This document shows positions 37,358 to 47,200 of a DNA stretch of 64,000 nt, one piece after another. Positions within the stretch are counted from its first letter, which is position 1; each line of letters begins with the position of its first letter. The notes under the pieces are model-generated. The model saw only the letters and a program-made list of their open reading frames with translations, made no database searches and was not told the DNA's origin. The DNA is taken from positions 276,670 through 340,669 of the forward strand of contig NZ_JAHKRN010000003.1 in the NCBI RefSeq assembly GCF_019396385.1, given 5' to 3'. The stretch comes from Nonomuraea harbinensis. GTDB taxonomy: Bacteria > Actinomycetota > Actinomycetes > Streptosporangiales > Streptosporangiaceae. The position numbers and the translations under genes are program-made.

Positions 37358-40048
37358 GTGCCGAAGAGTGAAGTGACCCCCAGCCGCCCGTGCCTGCTGC
37401 TGCTCGACGGGCATTCCCTGGCTTACCGCGCCTTTTACGCGCTCAAGGACGCCAACCTCATGACCACCGACGGTCAGCACACCGAGGCGGTCTACGGGTT
37501 CACGTCGATGTTGACCAACATCCTGCGCGACGAGCAGCCGACGCACATCGCGGTGGCCTTCGACCGCTCGGAGCCGACCTTCCGGCACGAGGAGTACGCC
37601 GCCTACAAGGCCAACAGGGCGGAGACCCCCGAAGACTTCCGCGGCCAGATGCAGCTCATCTACGAGCTGCTCGACATCCTGCGCATCCCGCGGCTGTCCA
37701 AGCCCGGCTTCGAGGCCGACGACCTCATCGCCACCCTGGCCACCCGCGCCTCCGCGGAGGGCATGAGCGTGCTCATCGTCACCGGCGACCGCGACGCGCT
37801 GCAGCTCGTCGACGACGACGTCACCGTGCTCATGACCCGGCGCGGCATCAGCGACATGACCCGCTTCACCCCCGAGGCGGTGCAGGAGAAGTACGGCCTC
37901 ACCCCGCGGCAGTACCCCGACTTCGCCGCGCTGCGCGGCGACCCCAGCGACAACCTGGCCAGCATCCCCGGCGTCGGCGAGAAGACCGCCGCCAAGTGGG
38001 TGCGCGAGTACGGCTCGCTCACCGCGCTCGTCGACCGCGTCGACGAGGTCAAGGGCAAGGTCGGCGACAAGCTGCGCGAGCACGTCGCCCAGGTGCTGAT
38101 GAACCGCCGGCTCACCGAGCTGCTGCGCGACGTCGTGGTCGAGGCCGAGCCCGCCGAGCTCAGGCAGGGCGCGTGGGACCGCGAGGAGCTCAACAAGCTG
38201 TTCGACACCCTCCAGATCCGCGGCGAGCTGCGCGAGCGCGTCTTCAAGACGCTCGGCACCGGCGAGCAGGAGCCCGACCAGGGCTTCGAGGTGGAGACCG
38301 TGATCCTCGGCCCCGACCGGGTGCCGGGCTGGCTGTCGGCCATGCCCGAGGGCCGCGCCGGCCTGGCCTTCAAGGGCTCCTACGGCAGCGGCACCGGCCG
38401 CGTCGACGCCATCGCCGTCGCCTCGCCCGACGGCACCGCCGCCCACCTCGACCCGGCCAAGCTCACCGAGGCCGACGAGGCGGCGCTGCGCGCCTGGCTG
38501 GCCGACGAGTCCAGGCCCAAGGCCGTCCACGACGCCAAGGGCCCGATCCTGGCCCTGTGGGCGCAGGGCCTCGACCTGCGCGGCCTCACCTGCGACACCG
38601 CGCTGGCGGCCTACCTCGCGATGCCGGGCCAGCGCACGTTCGCCCTCGAAGACCTGGCCAGGCGCTATCTCCACCGCGACCTGCGCGCCGAGGAGGAGCC
38701 CAGCGGCCAGGCCGCGCTGTTCGGCGACGACGAGGACGCCCCGGCCAAGGACCTCGCGCTGCGCGCCCACGCGGTGCGCGAGCTGGCCGACGCGCTGGAG
38801 GCCTTCCTGACCGGCCGCGGCGGCACCCAGCTGCTCACCGACGTCGAGCTGCCGCTGCTGACCGTGCTGGCCGAGCTGGAGCGGGCGGGCGTGGCCGTCG
38901 ACCGCGACTACTTCACCGGCCTGGAGGCCGAGTTCGGCGCCGCGGTCAAGCACGCCGTCGAGGAGGCCCACCGGGTCGTCGGCGAGCAGTTCAACCTCGG
39001 CTCGCCCAAGCAGCTGCAGGAGATCCTGTTCACCAGGCTCGGCCTGCCCAAGACCAAGAAGATCAAGACCGGTTACAGCACCGACGCCGACCAGCTCGCC
39101 TGGCTGGCCACCCAGACCGACCACGAGCTGCCGGTCATCATGCTGCGCCACCGCGACCAGACCAAGCTCCGCACCACGGTCGAGGGCCTGATCAAGGAGA
39201 TCGCCGACGACGGCCGCATCCACACCACGTTCAACCAGATCATCGCCGCGACCGGCCGCCTGTCGTCCGAGAAGCCCAACCTGCAGAACATCCCGATCCG
39301 CACCGCCGAGGGCCGCCGCATCCGGCAGGGCTTCGTCGTCGGCGAGGGCTACGAGACGCTGCTGACCGCCGACTACAGCCAGATCGAGCTGCGGATCATG
39401 GCCCACCTGTCGGGCGACGAGTCGCTGATCGCCGCCTTCGAGTCGGGCCACGACTTCCACCGGGCGACCGCCGCGCGGGTGTTCGACCTGTCGCCCGAGC
39501 AGATCGACGGCGAGCTGCGGGCGCGCATCAAGGCGATGAACTACGGCCTGGCCTACGGGCTGTCCGACTTCGGGCTGTCGGGGCAGCTCAACATCGCGGT
39601 GGCCGAGGCCCGGGCGCTCAAGGAGGAATACTTCCAGGAGTTCGGCGGCGTGCGCGACTTCCTGCAGGAGATCGTCCGCCAGGCCCGCACCAACGGCTAC
39701 ACCGAGACCATGATGGGCCGCCGCCGCTATCTGCCCGACCTGACCAGCGACAACCGCCAGCGCCGCGAGATGGCCGAGCGGATGGCGCTCAACGCCCCCA
39801 TCCAGGGCTCGGCGGCCGACATCATCAAGGTCGCCATGCTCCACGTGCGCCAGGCGCTGCGCGAGGAGGGGCTGTCCTCGCGGATGCTGCTCCAGGTCCA
39901 CGACGAGCTGGTGTTCGAGGTGGCGCCCGGCGAGCTGGAGACGCTCAGGCAGCTCGTCACCGACCAGATGAACGCCGCCTACCACCTCCGGGTGCCGCTG
40001 GAGGTGTCGATCGGCGTGGGCCGCACCTGGGAGGACGCCGGCCACTGA
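37358..40048 (+). CDS. polA: DNA polymerase I
   Basis: The 896-residue enzyme fills gaps and removes RNA primers. The 5' nuclease domain (1 to about 290) has LLLLDGHSLAYRAFYAL, AFDRSEPTFRHEEY, PGFEADDLIATLA, IVTGDRDALQLV and the helix-hairpin-helix IPGVGEKTAAKWV. The middle domain (about 310-480) has the proofreading fold but no DxE metal motif, so it should be inactive, as in mycobacterial PolA. The polymerase domain has TADYSQIELRIMAHLS, RIKAMNYGLAYGLSDFG and VHDELVFEV. The start is GTG. Confidence 0.97.
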   Translation: MPKSEVTPSRPCLLLLDGHSLAYRAFYALKDANLMTTDGQHTEAVYGFTSMLTNILRDEQPTHIAVAFDRSEPTFRHEEYAAYKANRAETPEDFRGQMQLIYELLDILRIPRLSKPGFEADDLIATLATRASAEGMSVLIVTGDRDALQLVDDDVTVLMTRRGISDMTRFTPEAVQEKYGLTPRQYPDFAALRGDPSDNLASIPGVGEKTAAKWVREYGSLTALVDRVDEVKGKVGDKLREHVAQVLMNRRLTELLRDVVVEAEPAELRQGAWDREELNKLFDTLQIRGELRERVFKTLGTGEQEPDQGFEVETVILGPDRVPGWLSAMPEGRAGLAFKGSYGSGTGRVDAIAVASPDGTAAHLDPAKLTEADEAALRAWLADESRPKAVHDAKGPILALWAQGLDLRGLTCDTALAAYLAMPGQRTFALEDLARRYLHRDLRAEEEPSGQAALFGDDEDAPAKDLALRAHAVRELADALEAFLTGRGGTQLLTDVELPLLTVLAELERAGVAVDRDYFTGLEAEFGAAVKHAVEEAHRVVGEQFNLGSPKQLQEILFTRLGLPKTKKIKTGYSTDADQLAWLATQTDHELPVIMLRHRDQTKLRTTVEGLIKEIADDGRIHTTFNQIIAATGRLSSEKPNLQNIPIRTAEGRRIRQGFVVGEGYETLLTADYSQIELRIMAHLSGDESLIAAFESGHDFHRATAARVFDLSPEQIDGELRARIKAMNYGLAYGLSDFGLSGQLNIAVAEARALKEEYFQEFGGVRDFLQEIVRQARTNGYTETMMGRRRYLPDLTSDNRQRREMAERMALNAPIQGSAADIIKVAMLHVRQALREEGLSSRMLLQVHDELVFEVAPGELETLRQLVTDQMNAAYHLRVPLEVSIGVGRTWEDAGH

Positions 40049-40158
40049 CTCCTGCCGGGTTTGCCCTCTTTTGACCGGGTAACCCGTAGGGCTCAGAGGT
40101 CCGCGGTGGTTCTGGACTACTCTGTGGGTTCGATTTCCCCGAGCGGTACGGGAGTTCT

Positions 40159-41271
40159 GTGCGGTCCACATCGTTCCAGGCGCGCATCATCGGCTTGGCG
40201 AACGTCGTGGTCGTGGTGACGGCGATCATCGGGCTCCTGCTGATCTCCGGCGAGCCCTCCGCCCCGCCACCCGCGGCGTTACCCCAGCGCGCCACGCCCG
40301 CGCCCACCGCGCCCACCACCGCGCCCACCACAGCGGTCACCGAGGCGACGCCGCCGCCGGGAATCGTCGCCACGCCCGAGCTCGCCCGCGAGGTCAAGGC
40401 CAACGAGCTCGGCAAGATTCCGGTGATCATGTACCACCGGATCGTCAAGAAGCGGCAGGCGTCCATCGACCGCACCCCCGCCCAGTTCAGGAAGGAGCTG
40501 GACAAGCTCGCCCGGCAAGGGTACGTGCCGATCAGCGCCAGGGAGTTCGCCGCCGGAGACATCCGGGTGCCGGCCGGGAAGTTCCCCGTCGTGCTCACCT
40601 TCGACGACGGGCACCCCAGCCACTTCGGGCTCGACGCCCACGGCAACGTCAAACCCGACACGGCCGTGGCGATCATCCTGGAGACGGCGGCCAGATATCC
40701 CGACTTCCGGCCCGTGGCCACGTTCTGGATCAACCACACGCCGTTCGGCCTGCGGACCGAGCAGGAGCAGGCCGCGGCCGTGCGCTGGCTGGCCGGCAAC
40801 GGGTTCGAGGTGGCCAACCACACCTGGGGCCACCCCAACCTCCGGGCCGTGCCCACGCGGACCGTCCGCAAGCAGCTCGCCAAGCTGGAGCGCCTGCTCG
40901 TCCGCCTGGGCGCGGGTCCGGCCAAGACCATGGCGCTGCCGTACGGGTCCATGCCGCGCAAGAAGAAGGCCGCGCGCTCCGGCGCGTGGGAGGGCACCCG
41001 GTACGCCTTCGATGGGGTCTTCCTGGCCGGGGCGGAGCCGTCGCTTTCGCCGTACGCGAAAAAATTCGATCGTGGCGCGATCCAGCGGATCCAGAGCAAC
41101 GGCAAGAAGGGAGAATGCCGCAAGTGGTGCTCGCAGCACTGGCTGGAGTGGCTGGACAAGCATCCCCGTGAGCGGTACGTGTCCGACGGCGACCCCGGGC
41201 GGATCTCCGTCCCGGCCCGACTTAGGGGTAATATCGGGGCCAAGCGCGGTCTCCTGATCAACAGCTACTAG
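40159..41271 (+). CDS. Secreted polysaccharide deacetylase (NodB/CE4 family)
   Basis: The 370-residue protein has an N-terminal membrane anchor or signal (about 10-30). A Pro/Thr/Ala linker follows (PTAPTTAPTTAVT), then a CE4 domain. Motif 1 is LTFDDGHPSH (metal Asp and base Asp), motif 2 is ANHTWGH (two metal His), and the later motif is ALPYGSMP. The last 100 residues add a KWCSQHWLEWLDKH segment with a Cys pair. It likely removes N-acetyl groups from a cell-wall glycan. The start is GTG. Confidence 0.88.
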   Translation: MRSTSFQARIIGLANVVVVVTAIIGLLLISGEPSAPPPAALPQRATPAPTAPTTAPTTAVTEATPPPGIVATPELAREVKANELGKIPVIMYHRIVKKRQASIDRTPAQFRKELDKLARQGYVPISAREFAAGDIRVPAGKFPVVLTFDDGHPSHFGLDAHGNVKPDTAVAIILETAARYPDFRPVATFWINHTPFGLRTEQEQAAAVRWLAGNGFEVANHTWGHPNLRAVPTRTVRKQLAKLERLLVRLGAGPAKTMALPYGSMPRKKKAARSGAWEGTRYAFDGVFLAGAEPSLSPYAKKFDRGAIQRIQSNGKKGECRKWCSQHWLEWLDKHPRERYVSDGDPGRISVPARLRGNIGAKRGLLINSY

Positions 41272-41474
41272 ATGTGGCGAATGTCCTGGCCGGATTGACC
41301 CCGCCGCTCTGGTCTCATATGCTGATCGCTGCGCTGTGGGCTCGCGCGCGCCTCAGACGGAGCGGGCTCGCGCTCGGTCTCGTCGATGTCGTAATTCCTC
41401 GGCTTGATGCGGAAGAGGGCCTGCCGCGCGTCCGCCACATCGACATCCTGTCCGCGTTCGGAGCAATTCCACAC

Positions 41475-42953
41475 ATGACGTCCAGCACTGAGGCCACCTC
41501 GAGCACCCCGCAGGTAGCGGTCAACGACATCGGGTCCGAGGAAGCCTTCCTCGCCGCGATCGACGAGACCATCAAGTACTTCAACGACGGCGACATCGTC
41601 GAGGGCACCGTCGTCAAGGTCGATCGAGACGAGGTCCTTCTCGATATCGGCTACAAGACCGAGGGAGTCATCCCCTCGCGTGAGCTTTCGATCAAGCACG
41701 ATGTCGATCCGGCTGACGTCGTGGAGGTCGGCGAACACGTCGAAGCCCTCGTTCTCCAGAAGGAGGACAAGGAGGGCCGCCTGATCCTGTCCAAGAAGCG
41801 TGCTCAGTACGAGCGCGCCTGGGGCACGATCGAGAAGATCAAGGACGAGGACGGCATCGTCACCGGCACCGTCATCGAGGTCGTCAAGGGTGGTCTCATC
41901 CTCGACATCGGCCTCCGCGGCTTCCTCCCGGCGTCCCTCGTCGAGATGCGCCGTGTCCGCGATCTGCAGCCGTACGTCGGCCGCGAACTCGAAGCCAAGA
42001 TCATCGAGCTCGACAAGAACCGCAACAACGTGGTCCTGTCGCGCCGTGCCTGGCTGGAGCAGACGCAGTCCGAGGTTCGCCAGACGTTCCTCAACACCCT
42101 CCAGAAGGGCCAGGTCCGCAAGGGCGTCGTGTCCTCGATCGTCAACTTCGGCGCCTTCGTCGATCTCGGCGGCGTCGACGGTCTGGTCCACGTGTCCGAG
42201 CTGTCCTGGAAGCACATCGACCACCCGTCCGAGGTCGTCGAGGTCGGCCAGGAGGTCACGGTCGAAGTCCTGGACGTCGACATGGAGCGCGAGCGCGTCT
42301 CCCTGTCGCTCAAGGCGACCCAGGAAGACCCGTGGCAGCAGTTCGCCCGCACCCACCAGATCGGCCAGGTCGTGCCGGGCCGCGTCACCAAGCTGGTGCC
42401 GTTCGGCGCGTTCGTCCGGGTCGAGGAGGGCATCGAGGGCCTGGTCCACATCTCCGAGCTGGCCGAGCGCCACGTGGAGATCCCGGAGCAGGTCGTCCAG
42501 GTCGGCGACGAGATCTTCGTGAAGATCATCGACATCGACCTCGACCGTCGCCGCATCAGCCTGTCGCTGAAGCAGGCCAACGAGGGCGTCGGCGCCGAGG
42601 TCGAGTTCGACCCGACCCTCTACGGCATGGCGGCCACCTACGACGACCAGGGCAACTACATCTACCCCGAGGGCTTCGACCCGGAGACCGGGGAGTGGCT
42701 GGAGGGCTTCGACAAGCAGCGTGAGGAGTGGGAGCGGCAGTACGCCGAGGCCCAGACGCGCTACGAGGCCCACCGCAAGCAGATCGAGGAGGCTCGCAAG
42801 GCCGAGGCCGAGGCGGGCGAAGCGGCTCCCACGTCCTACGGCGAGCCGCAGGGTCAGCAGGGCGGCGGCCAGTCGGCCCCGGCCGGCGGCGCCCTCGCCT
42901 CCGACGAGGCGCTGGCGGCCCTCCGCGAGAAGCTCGCGGGCGGCCAGAGCTGA
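41475..42953 (+). CDS. rpsA: 30S ribosomal protein S1
   Basis: The 492-residue protein has four S1 RNA-binding repeats (about 37-107, 123-188, 208-277 and 293-364; for example GDIVEGTVVKVDRDEVLLDIG and GQVVPGRVTKLVPFGAFVRV). A charged C-terminal tail follows with a coiled stretch and a Gly/Gln-rich end. The four-domain form is normal for actinobacteria; E. coli has six. The open frame upstream to 41274 lacks a ribosome site, so I keep the ATG at 41475. Confidence 0.96.
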   Translation: MTSSTEATSSTPQVAVNDIGSEEAFLAAIDETIKYFNDGDIVEGTVVKVDRDEVLLDIGYKTEGVIPSRELSIKHDVDPADVVEVGEHVEALVLQKEDKEGRLILSKKRAQYERAWGTIEKIKDEDGIVTGTVIEVVKGGLILDIGLRGFLPASLVEMRRVRDLQPYVGRELEAKIIELDKNRNNVVLSRRAWLEQTQSEVRQTFLNTLQKGQVRKGVVSSIVNFGAFVDLGGVDGLVHVSELSWKHIDHPSEVVEVGQEVTVEVLDVDMERERVSLSLKATQEDPWQQFARTHQIGQVVPGRVTKLVPFGAFVRVEEGIEGLVHISELAERHVEIPEQVVQVGDEIFVKIIDIDLDRRRISLSLKQANEGVGAEVEFDPTLYGMAATYDDQGNYIYPEGFDPETGEWLEGFDKQREEWERQYAEAQTRYEAHRKQIEEARKAEAEAGEAAPTSYGEPQGQQGGGQSAPAGGALASDEALAALREKLAGGQS

Positions 42954-42972
42954 TCTCCTGGTAGCACGTCAC

Positions 42973-43010
42973 CGAGAAGGGCCCGCACGGCATCGTGCGG
43001 GGCCTTCTCG
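42973..43010 (+). terminator. rpsA terminator hairpin
   Basis: A 17-bp stem with one mismatch (CGAGAAGGGCCCGCACG / CGTGCGGGGCCTTCTCG) and a GCAT loop, 19 nt after the rpsA stop. Confidence 0.85.
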
Positions 43011-43144
43011 CGTGCGGACGCCGAGATCGCCCTGACGGCGGCGAGGAGGCTCTCCGGCCCCCTTCCTCGGAGGACGTGCCGTCCGGGCGTCACGGGAGCT
43101 TTCAGGGGCGTGGGGAGGGCGGCGACGCGTGTAGGGTGCTCGGC

Positions 43145-43591
43145 GTGGAGATCCAGCGGGCCAGGGCGGAGGACGCCGGCGAGATCCTGACCCTCCAGCG
43201 CGCGGCCTACGTGAGCGAGGCCCAGCTCTACGGTGACCCGTACATCCCGCCGCTGGTGGAGTCCGTCCAGCAGGTCCGCAAGGCCATCGAGACCGGCCTC
43301 GCGCTCAAGGCCGTCGAGGCCGGGCGGATCGTCGGCGCGGTGCGCGGCGCCCTGTCGGGCACCACCTGCCTGGTGGGCCGGCTCGTCGTGGCGCCCGACC
43401 GGCAGGGGGAGGGGCTCGGCACGGCCCTGCTGCGGGCGCTGCACGACGAGGTCCCGGAGGCGACGGCGTTCGACCTCTACACCGGCCACCTGTCGGAGGG
43501 CAACCTGCGCCTCTACCGCCGCCTGGGCTACCGCGAGACCCGCCGCGAGCGCATGGACGATCACCTCACCCTCGTCCATCTGAGGCGCTGA
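43145..43591 (+). CDS. GNAT-family N-acetyltransferase
   Basis: The 148-residue protein has a GNAT fold. The acetyl-CoA loop is LVVAPDRQGEGLGTALLRAL (V-x-x-x-x-Q/R-x-x-G-x-G/A), and the C-terminal beta-bulge motif is EGNLRLYRRLGYRETRR. The acceptor substrate is unknown. I chose the GTG at 43145; another GTG lies 9 nt upstream. coaE follows after 20 nt. Confidence 0.87.
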   Translation: MEIQRARAEDAGEILTLQRAAYVSEAQLYGDPYIPPLVESVQQVRKAIETGLALKAVEAGRIVGAVRGALSGTTCLVGRLVVAPDRQGEGLGTALLRALHDEVPEATAFDLYTGHLSEGNLRLYRRLGYRETRRERMDDHLTLVHLRR

Positions 43592-43611
43592 CCCACCGGT
43601 AGGCTGCCGCT

Positions 43612-44214
43612 GTGCTGAAGATTGGGCTCACCGGCGGCATCGGTTCGGGCAAGAGCGAGGTGTCCAAAAGGCTGTCCGCCAGGGGCGCCGTGGTCATCGA
43701 CGCCGACAAGATCGCCCGCGAGGTGGTCGAGCCGGGCACCCCCGGCCTGGCCCGGGTGGTGGCGACGTTCGGCGAGGAGGTGCTCCGCCCCGACGGCTCG
43801 CTCGACAGGGAGAAGCTCGGCTCGATCGTCTTCGCCGACCAGGAGAAGCTGGCCGCGCTCAACGCGATCGTGCATCCCCTGGTGGGGGAGCGGGTCGCCC
43901 GGCTGCAGAGCGAGGCGCCCGACGACGCGATCGTGGTCTACGACGTGCCGCTGCTGGCCGAGAACGGCCTGGCGGGCATGTACGACGTGGTCATCGTGGT
44001 CGACGCGGCCGACGAGGTGCGCATCGCCCGCCTGGCCGACCACCGCGGCATGGCCGAGCACGACGCGAAGGCCCGCATCGCCGCCCAGGCGAGCCGCGAG
44101 GACCGGCTGGCCGTGGCCGACGTCGTGATCCCCAACGAGGGATCGCTCGACGACCTGGACGCCCGGGCCGACGAGGTCTGGGCCGAGCTGCTGGAGCGCG
44201 CCGCCCGGGGTTAG
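43612..44214 (+). CDS. coaE: Dephospho-CoA kinase
   Basis: The last step of coenzyme A synthesis. The 200-residue protein has P-loop [30 protein letters not shown] (substrate binding), the lid motif HPLVGERV and VPLLAENGL. The start is GTG. In most actinobacteria it follows rpsA; here it marks the left border of the accessory genes, and its stop overlaps that of the TIR-NACHT gene by 4 bp. Confidence 0.96.
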   Translation: MLKIGLTGGIGSGKSEVSKRLSARGAVVIDADKIAREVVEPGTPGLARVVATFGEEVLRPDGSLDREKLGSIVFADQEKLAALNAIVHPLVGERVARLQSEAPDDAIVVYDVPLLAENGLAGMYDVVIVVDAADEVRIARLADHRGMAEHDAKARIAAQASREDRLAVADVVIPNEGSLDDLDARADEVWAELLERAARG

Positions 44215-47200
44215 AACGGCGAGTCCAGCGGCACCTGGCGCACCCCCGGCAGGTAGGCGTCCAGCTCTCCCAGCTCGAACCTCGACATGCCGACGACGTG
44301 CCAGAACTGCCCCGCCGTCTCGCCGTGCACCTTGTAGCGCCCGTCGGGGGCGAGCGCCGCCCAGCCCTCCGGCAGCCCGAGCAGCGTCACCAGCCGCTCC
44401 GCGCCCTGCCACAGGATGACCGCCCCGTCGTCGCCCGCCGTGGCCAGCAGGTCGGAGTCCGGGCTGAAGGCCACCGACCAGACCCGCCGCGCGTGCCCTT
44501 CCAGCCGGTGCAGCAGCCGCCCCGACTCCGCGTCCCACACCCGCACGGTCAGGTCGTCGCCGCCGGTCGCCAGCCGCTCTCCGGACGCGTCGAAGGCGAC
44601 GCTCCACAGCCGGCCCCGGCCGCCGTCGAGGGTGTGCCGCAGCAGCGGATGCCACGGCTGGCCCGGCCGCAGCTCCCACACCAGGGCCCGGCCGTCGTTG
44701 CCGGCGCTCGCCAGCAGGCGGCCCGACGACGAGAACGCCACCGCGTACACCCGGTCGGTGTGCCCGTCGAGGGTGGCCACCCGGCCGCCGGACTCCACGT
44801 GCCAGATCCGTACGCGACGGTCGTCGCACCCGGTGGCGACGTAGCGGCCGTCGGGGCTGAAGGCGATCGAGCGGACCCGGCCGCGGTGGTCGGCCAGGTT
44901 GGTGACCAGCCGGCCCGTGGAACGCCACCAGACGCGCACGCTGTCGTCGTCGTTGGCGGTCGCCAGCATGGTGCCGTCGGGGCTGAACGCCTCGGCCCAC
45001 ACGTGGTCGGTCTCGGTGTTCAGCTCGCGCTCGTACTCGTGGGTCGTCACGTTCCAGAAGTGCACGCCGCCGTCGTTGCTGGAGGCGGCGAGCAGCGGGC
45101 CCGCGGGGGAGAACAGCGCGGAGATGAGCCGGTCGGAGGTGCCGGTGAACTCGGTCAGCTTCCGCCCGGTGAGCGGCTCCCAGATGCGGACCACGCCGTC
45201 GTTGCCGCTGGTGGCCAGCATCGTGCCGTCGGCGCTGAACCGTACGGAGGTGATGCGCCTGCCGTGGCCGCGCAGCACCCGCTGGCACTTGCCGGACACC
45301 GGGTCCCACAGCCGCACGGTGCCGTCGTTGCTGCTGGTGGCGAGCTGCGCGCCGTCGGGTCGCCACGCGAACGGCCACACCGAGCTGCGGTGGCCGGTCA
45401 GCTCGGTGCGGTGCGGGCCGCCCACGGTCTGCAGCCGGACCACGCCGCCGGAGTCGCCGGTGGCGAGGGTGTGCCCGTCGGGTGAGAACGCCACCTGGTA
45501 GACGGCCGCCGCGTGGGTGGTGTGCAGGCCGCGGAACTCGCCGGACGTCTCCCACAGCCGCACGTCGCCCGAGGTGTCGCCGGTGGCCACCAGCGCACCG
45601 TCGGGGGAGAAGGTGACGCAGTAGATGCTGCCCCGGTGGCCGGTGAGCGCGTGCCGCCGCTCCCACGTGCGGGTGTCCCACAGCCGCAGCGTGCCCGCCT
45701 CGTCGCCGGTGGCCAGCAACGCGCCGCCGGGGGCGTGCACGGCGCGGTAGACGCCGCCGCGGTGCCCGTCGAGCGTCGTGACCAGCTCTCCGGACGTGAG
45801 GTCCCACACCCGGACGACGCCCGCCGAGTCGCCCGTCACCAGCGCCGACCCGCCGAACGAGGCCGTGTAGACCGGGGCCTGGTGGCCGGCCAGCAGGTGG
45901 ACGGACTCGCCCGTCGCGGTGTCCCACACCCGGACCACGCCGTCGCCGCCGCCCACCGCCAGCAGCTCGCCCGTCGGGCTGAGCCGCACCGGCCAGGCGC
46001 CGTCGGAGTGACCGGTCAGCGTGCGCAGCCGCTCACCGGTCAGCGCGTCCCACAGCACCACGGTGCCGTCGCTCGCGCCGCTCGCCAGCAGCCCTCCGGC
46101 GAACGAGACCGCGTACACCCGCCCGGAGTGTCCCTGCAGCGTGCGCACCGGCAGCCCGCCGACGCACAGCAGCACCCCGCCGTCGTCGTGGCCGATCGCG
46201 ATCGTCGCGCCGTCGGGGCTGTAGGCGATCGGCTCGGGCAGCCGGCTGGTCTGGAAGTGATAGCCGTACGGGACCCCGATCTCGGCAGGCGCCAGCTGGG
46301 TCTCCACCGGCTGGCCGGGCACCACGGCGGCGCCCGGCAGGCGCGGGAGCGTGCCGCGCACGTCGATCAGCGCGGCCCGGTGCCAGCGGGCGCCGGACAC
46401 GGCCGCGTCGCTCAGATCGGTCCTGGCCAGCCGCGCCCCCGACAGGTCGGCGCCCGTCAGATCGGCGCCGGCGAGCACCGCGCCGTCCAGCCTGGCCCCG
46501 ACCAGGCGGGCGTCGCGCAGCACCGCCCTGGACAGGTTGGTGCCGGCCAGCGTCGCCTCGGTCAGGTCGGCGCCGGTCAGATCGACCTCCCGCAGGTCTC
46601 TGGCCGACAGGTCCTCGCCCTTGAGGTTCGCGCCGCGCAGGTCGGCCCGGGCGGGGGTGCGCAGCCGGGCGGCGATCTTGACGGCGTTCGCCCTGGCCAC
46701 GTCGTCGGCGGGCGGGTCGGCGACCCACGCGCGCAGCGCCCGCACGTCGGCCAGGTCGCACAGGAACTCCACGGTCAGCGCCGACAGCGGCCGCCGCGAC
46801 AGCACCGCCGGCGCCTCCAGCGTCGCCGCGACGTGGCGGGCGATCAGCCACTCCATCACCGAGGCGTGGATGAACCCGAACATGCCCTCCTCGGTGCGGA
46901 CCATCAGGCTGCCCGACCCCATCGCGTACGCGGTGTGCGCGGGGGTGAGCTGGCCGCCCGCCAGGTCGGCCAGCGTTTCGGCGATCTCGGTCAGCTCCTC
47001 GACGCCGAGCAGCGACTCGCCGGTCTCCCACAGCCGCAGCGCCAGCGCCGTCACCGCCTGCCACAACTCGTCCTTGGTCAGCGCCGCCGCCGAGCCGGGC
47101 ATCCTGGCGCGGTGCTCCTCGAAGGCCAGCCACGCCTCCAGGATCTGCTCGTACAGCAGCGCCGGGCTGATCGTGTGGCGGGCCTCGGCGACCGTGCGCA

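Noticed and set aside
37292..40171. 959-codon antisense ORF over polA
   Set aside because: Same bias artefact; polA has every motif in the sense frame.
41274..41474. N-terminal extension of rpsA
   Set aside because: The upstream frame has no ribosome site and adds residues unlike S1 proteins; the ATG at 41475 begins the conserved acidic start.
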